In this document: positions 5,135 to 5,233 of the stretch, piece by piece
Layout of the letters: the number at the start of each line of letters is the position of its first letter
Numbering within the stretch: the first letter of the stretch is position 1
Assembly: GCA_039934635.1 (NCBI GenBank)
Contig: JBDTLT010000323.1
Span: 1 to 5,233 of the forward strand
DNA: 5,233 nucleotides
Reading direction: 5' to 3'
From: DATLFA01 sp039934635
GTDB lineage: Bacteria; Actinomycetota; Acidimicrobiia; Acidimicrobiales; WLNW01
The notes under the pieces: generated by a model
Told to the model about the DNA's origin: nothing
Database searches by the model: none
Seen by the model: the letters and a program-made list of their open reading frames with translations, nothing else
Translations under genes and position numbers: made by a program

Positions 5135-5233
5135 ACCAGGAGATGTCGCCGCGTGGGAGCACCTGTCGGTAGGCCGACTCCAACAACTCGGTGATCTCAT
5201 CCCAGTCGATGTCGCGCGTTTCGAGTCGCATCG
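5133..5233 (-). CDS. C-terminal 32 residues of a protein, possibly MmcQ/YjbR-like (partial at right edge)
   Basis: On the minus strand an open frame enters from the right edge and ends with TAG at 5135-5133. The visible tail reads DIDWDEITELLESAYRQVLP in its centre, an amphipathic helix. This resembles the last helix of MmcQ/YjbR-type proteins, which often end in a D-W-x-E-x-x-x-L-L-x-x-[SA]-Y pattern, but 32 residues are too few to be sure. A Met codon at 5231-5229 is probably internal, as a stand-alone 32-residue product starting there is unlikely. The gene is convergent with the cupin gene, 3 bp apart. Coding status is plausible from the clean frame and helix pattern; the family assignment is tentative. 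Confidence 0.5.
   Translation of the reverse strand, partial: MRLETRDIDWDEITELLESAYRQVLPRGDISW

Noticed and set aside
1..5233. CRISPR array, tRNA, rRNA, insertion sequence, phage or defence system
   Set aside because: No regular repeats, cloverleaf-like segments, transposase or integrase motifs, or terminal inverted repeats were seen; the window is almost filled by ordinary metabolic genes.

Overview
This window is GC-rich chromosomal DNA. Its codons favour G/C at the third position, several starts are GTG or lack a clear Shine-Dalgarno, and one promoter looks leaderless. Together these suggest a high-GC actinobacterium-like organism, possibly an environmental or metagenomic lineage. The taxonomic guess is inference from composition and style; there is no rRNA or other marker gene.

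Layout from left to right: (1) the N-terminal 144 residues of a secreted beta-rich protein on the minus strand, running off the left edge; (2) a divergent intergenic region (433-673) with a perfect 6+6 inverted repeat and a candidate -10 box; (3) a plus-strand metal-dependent amidohydrolase of the amidohydrolase-2/ACMSD-like type (674-1807); (4) a convergent minus-strand VOC (glyoxalase/bleomycin-resistance/extradiol dioxygenase fold) protein (1819-2217), whose stop lies 11 bp from that of the amidohydrolase; (5) a 129-bp divergent promoter region; (6) a large plus-strand molybdenum hydroxylase catalytic subunit of the xanthine dehydrogenase / CoxL form II-like type (2347-4638); (7) a plus-strand single-domain cupin (4719-5129); (8) the last 32 residues of a minus-strand gene, perhaps MmcQ/YjbR-like, entering from the right edge (5133-5233).

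Four adjacent genes (amidohydrolase, VOC protein, Mo hydroxylase, cupin) belong to families that often handle small organic or aromatic molecules, so a catabolic neighbourhood is plausible. They are not one operon: the strands alternate, and only the Mo hydroxylase and cupin share a direction. No substrate can be named. The Mo hydroxylase has no FeS or FAD partner gene beside it inside the window, which is the most notable structural point. I see no mobile element, CRISPR array, tRNA, rRNA, defence system or clearly novel multi-gene system.
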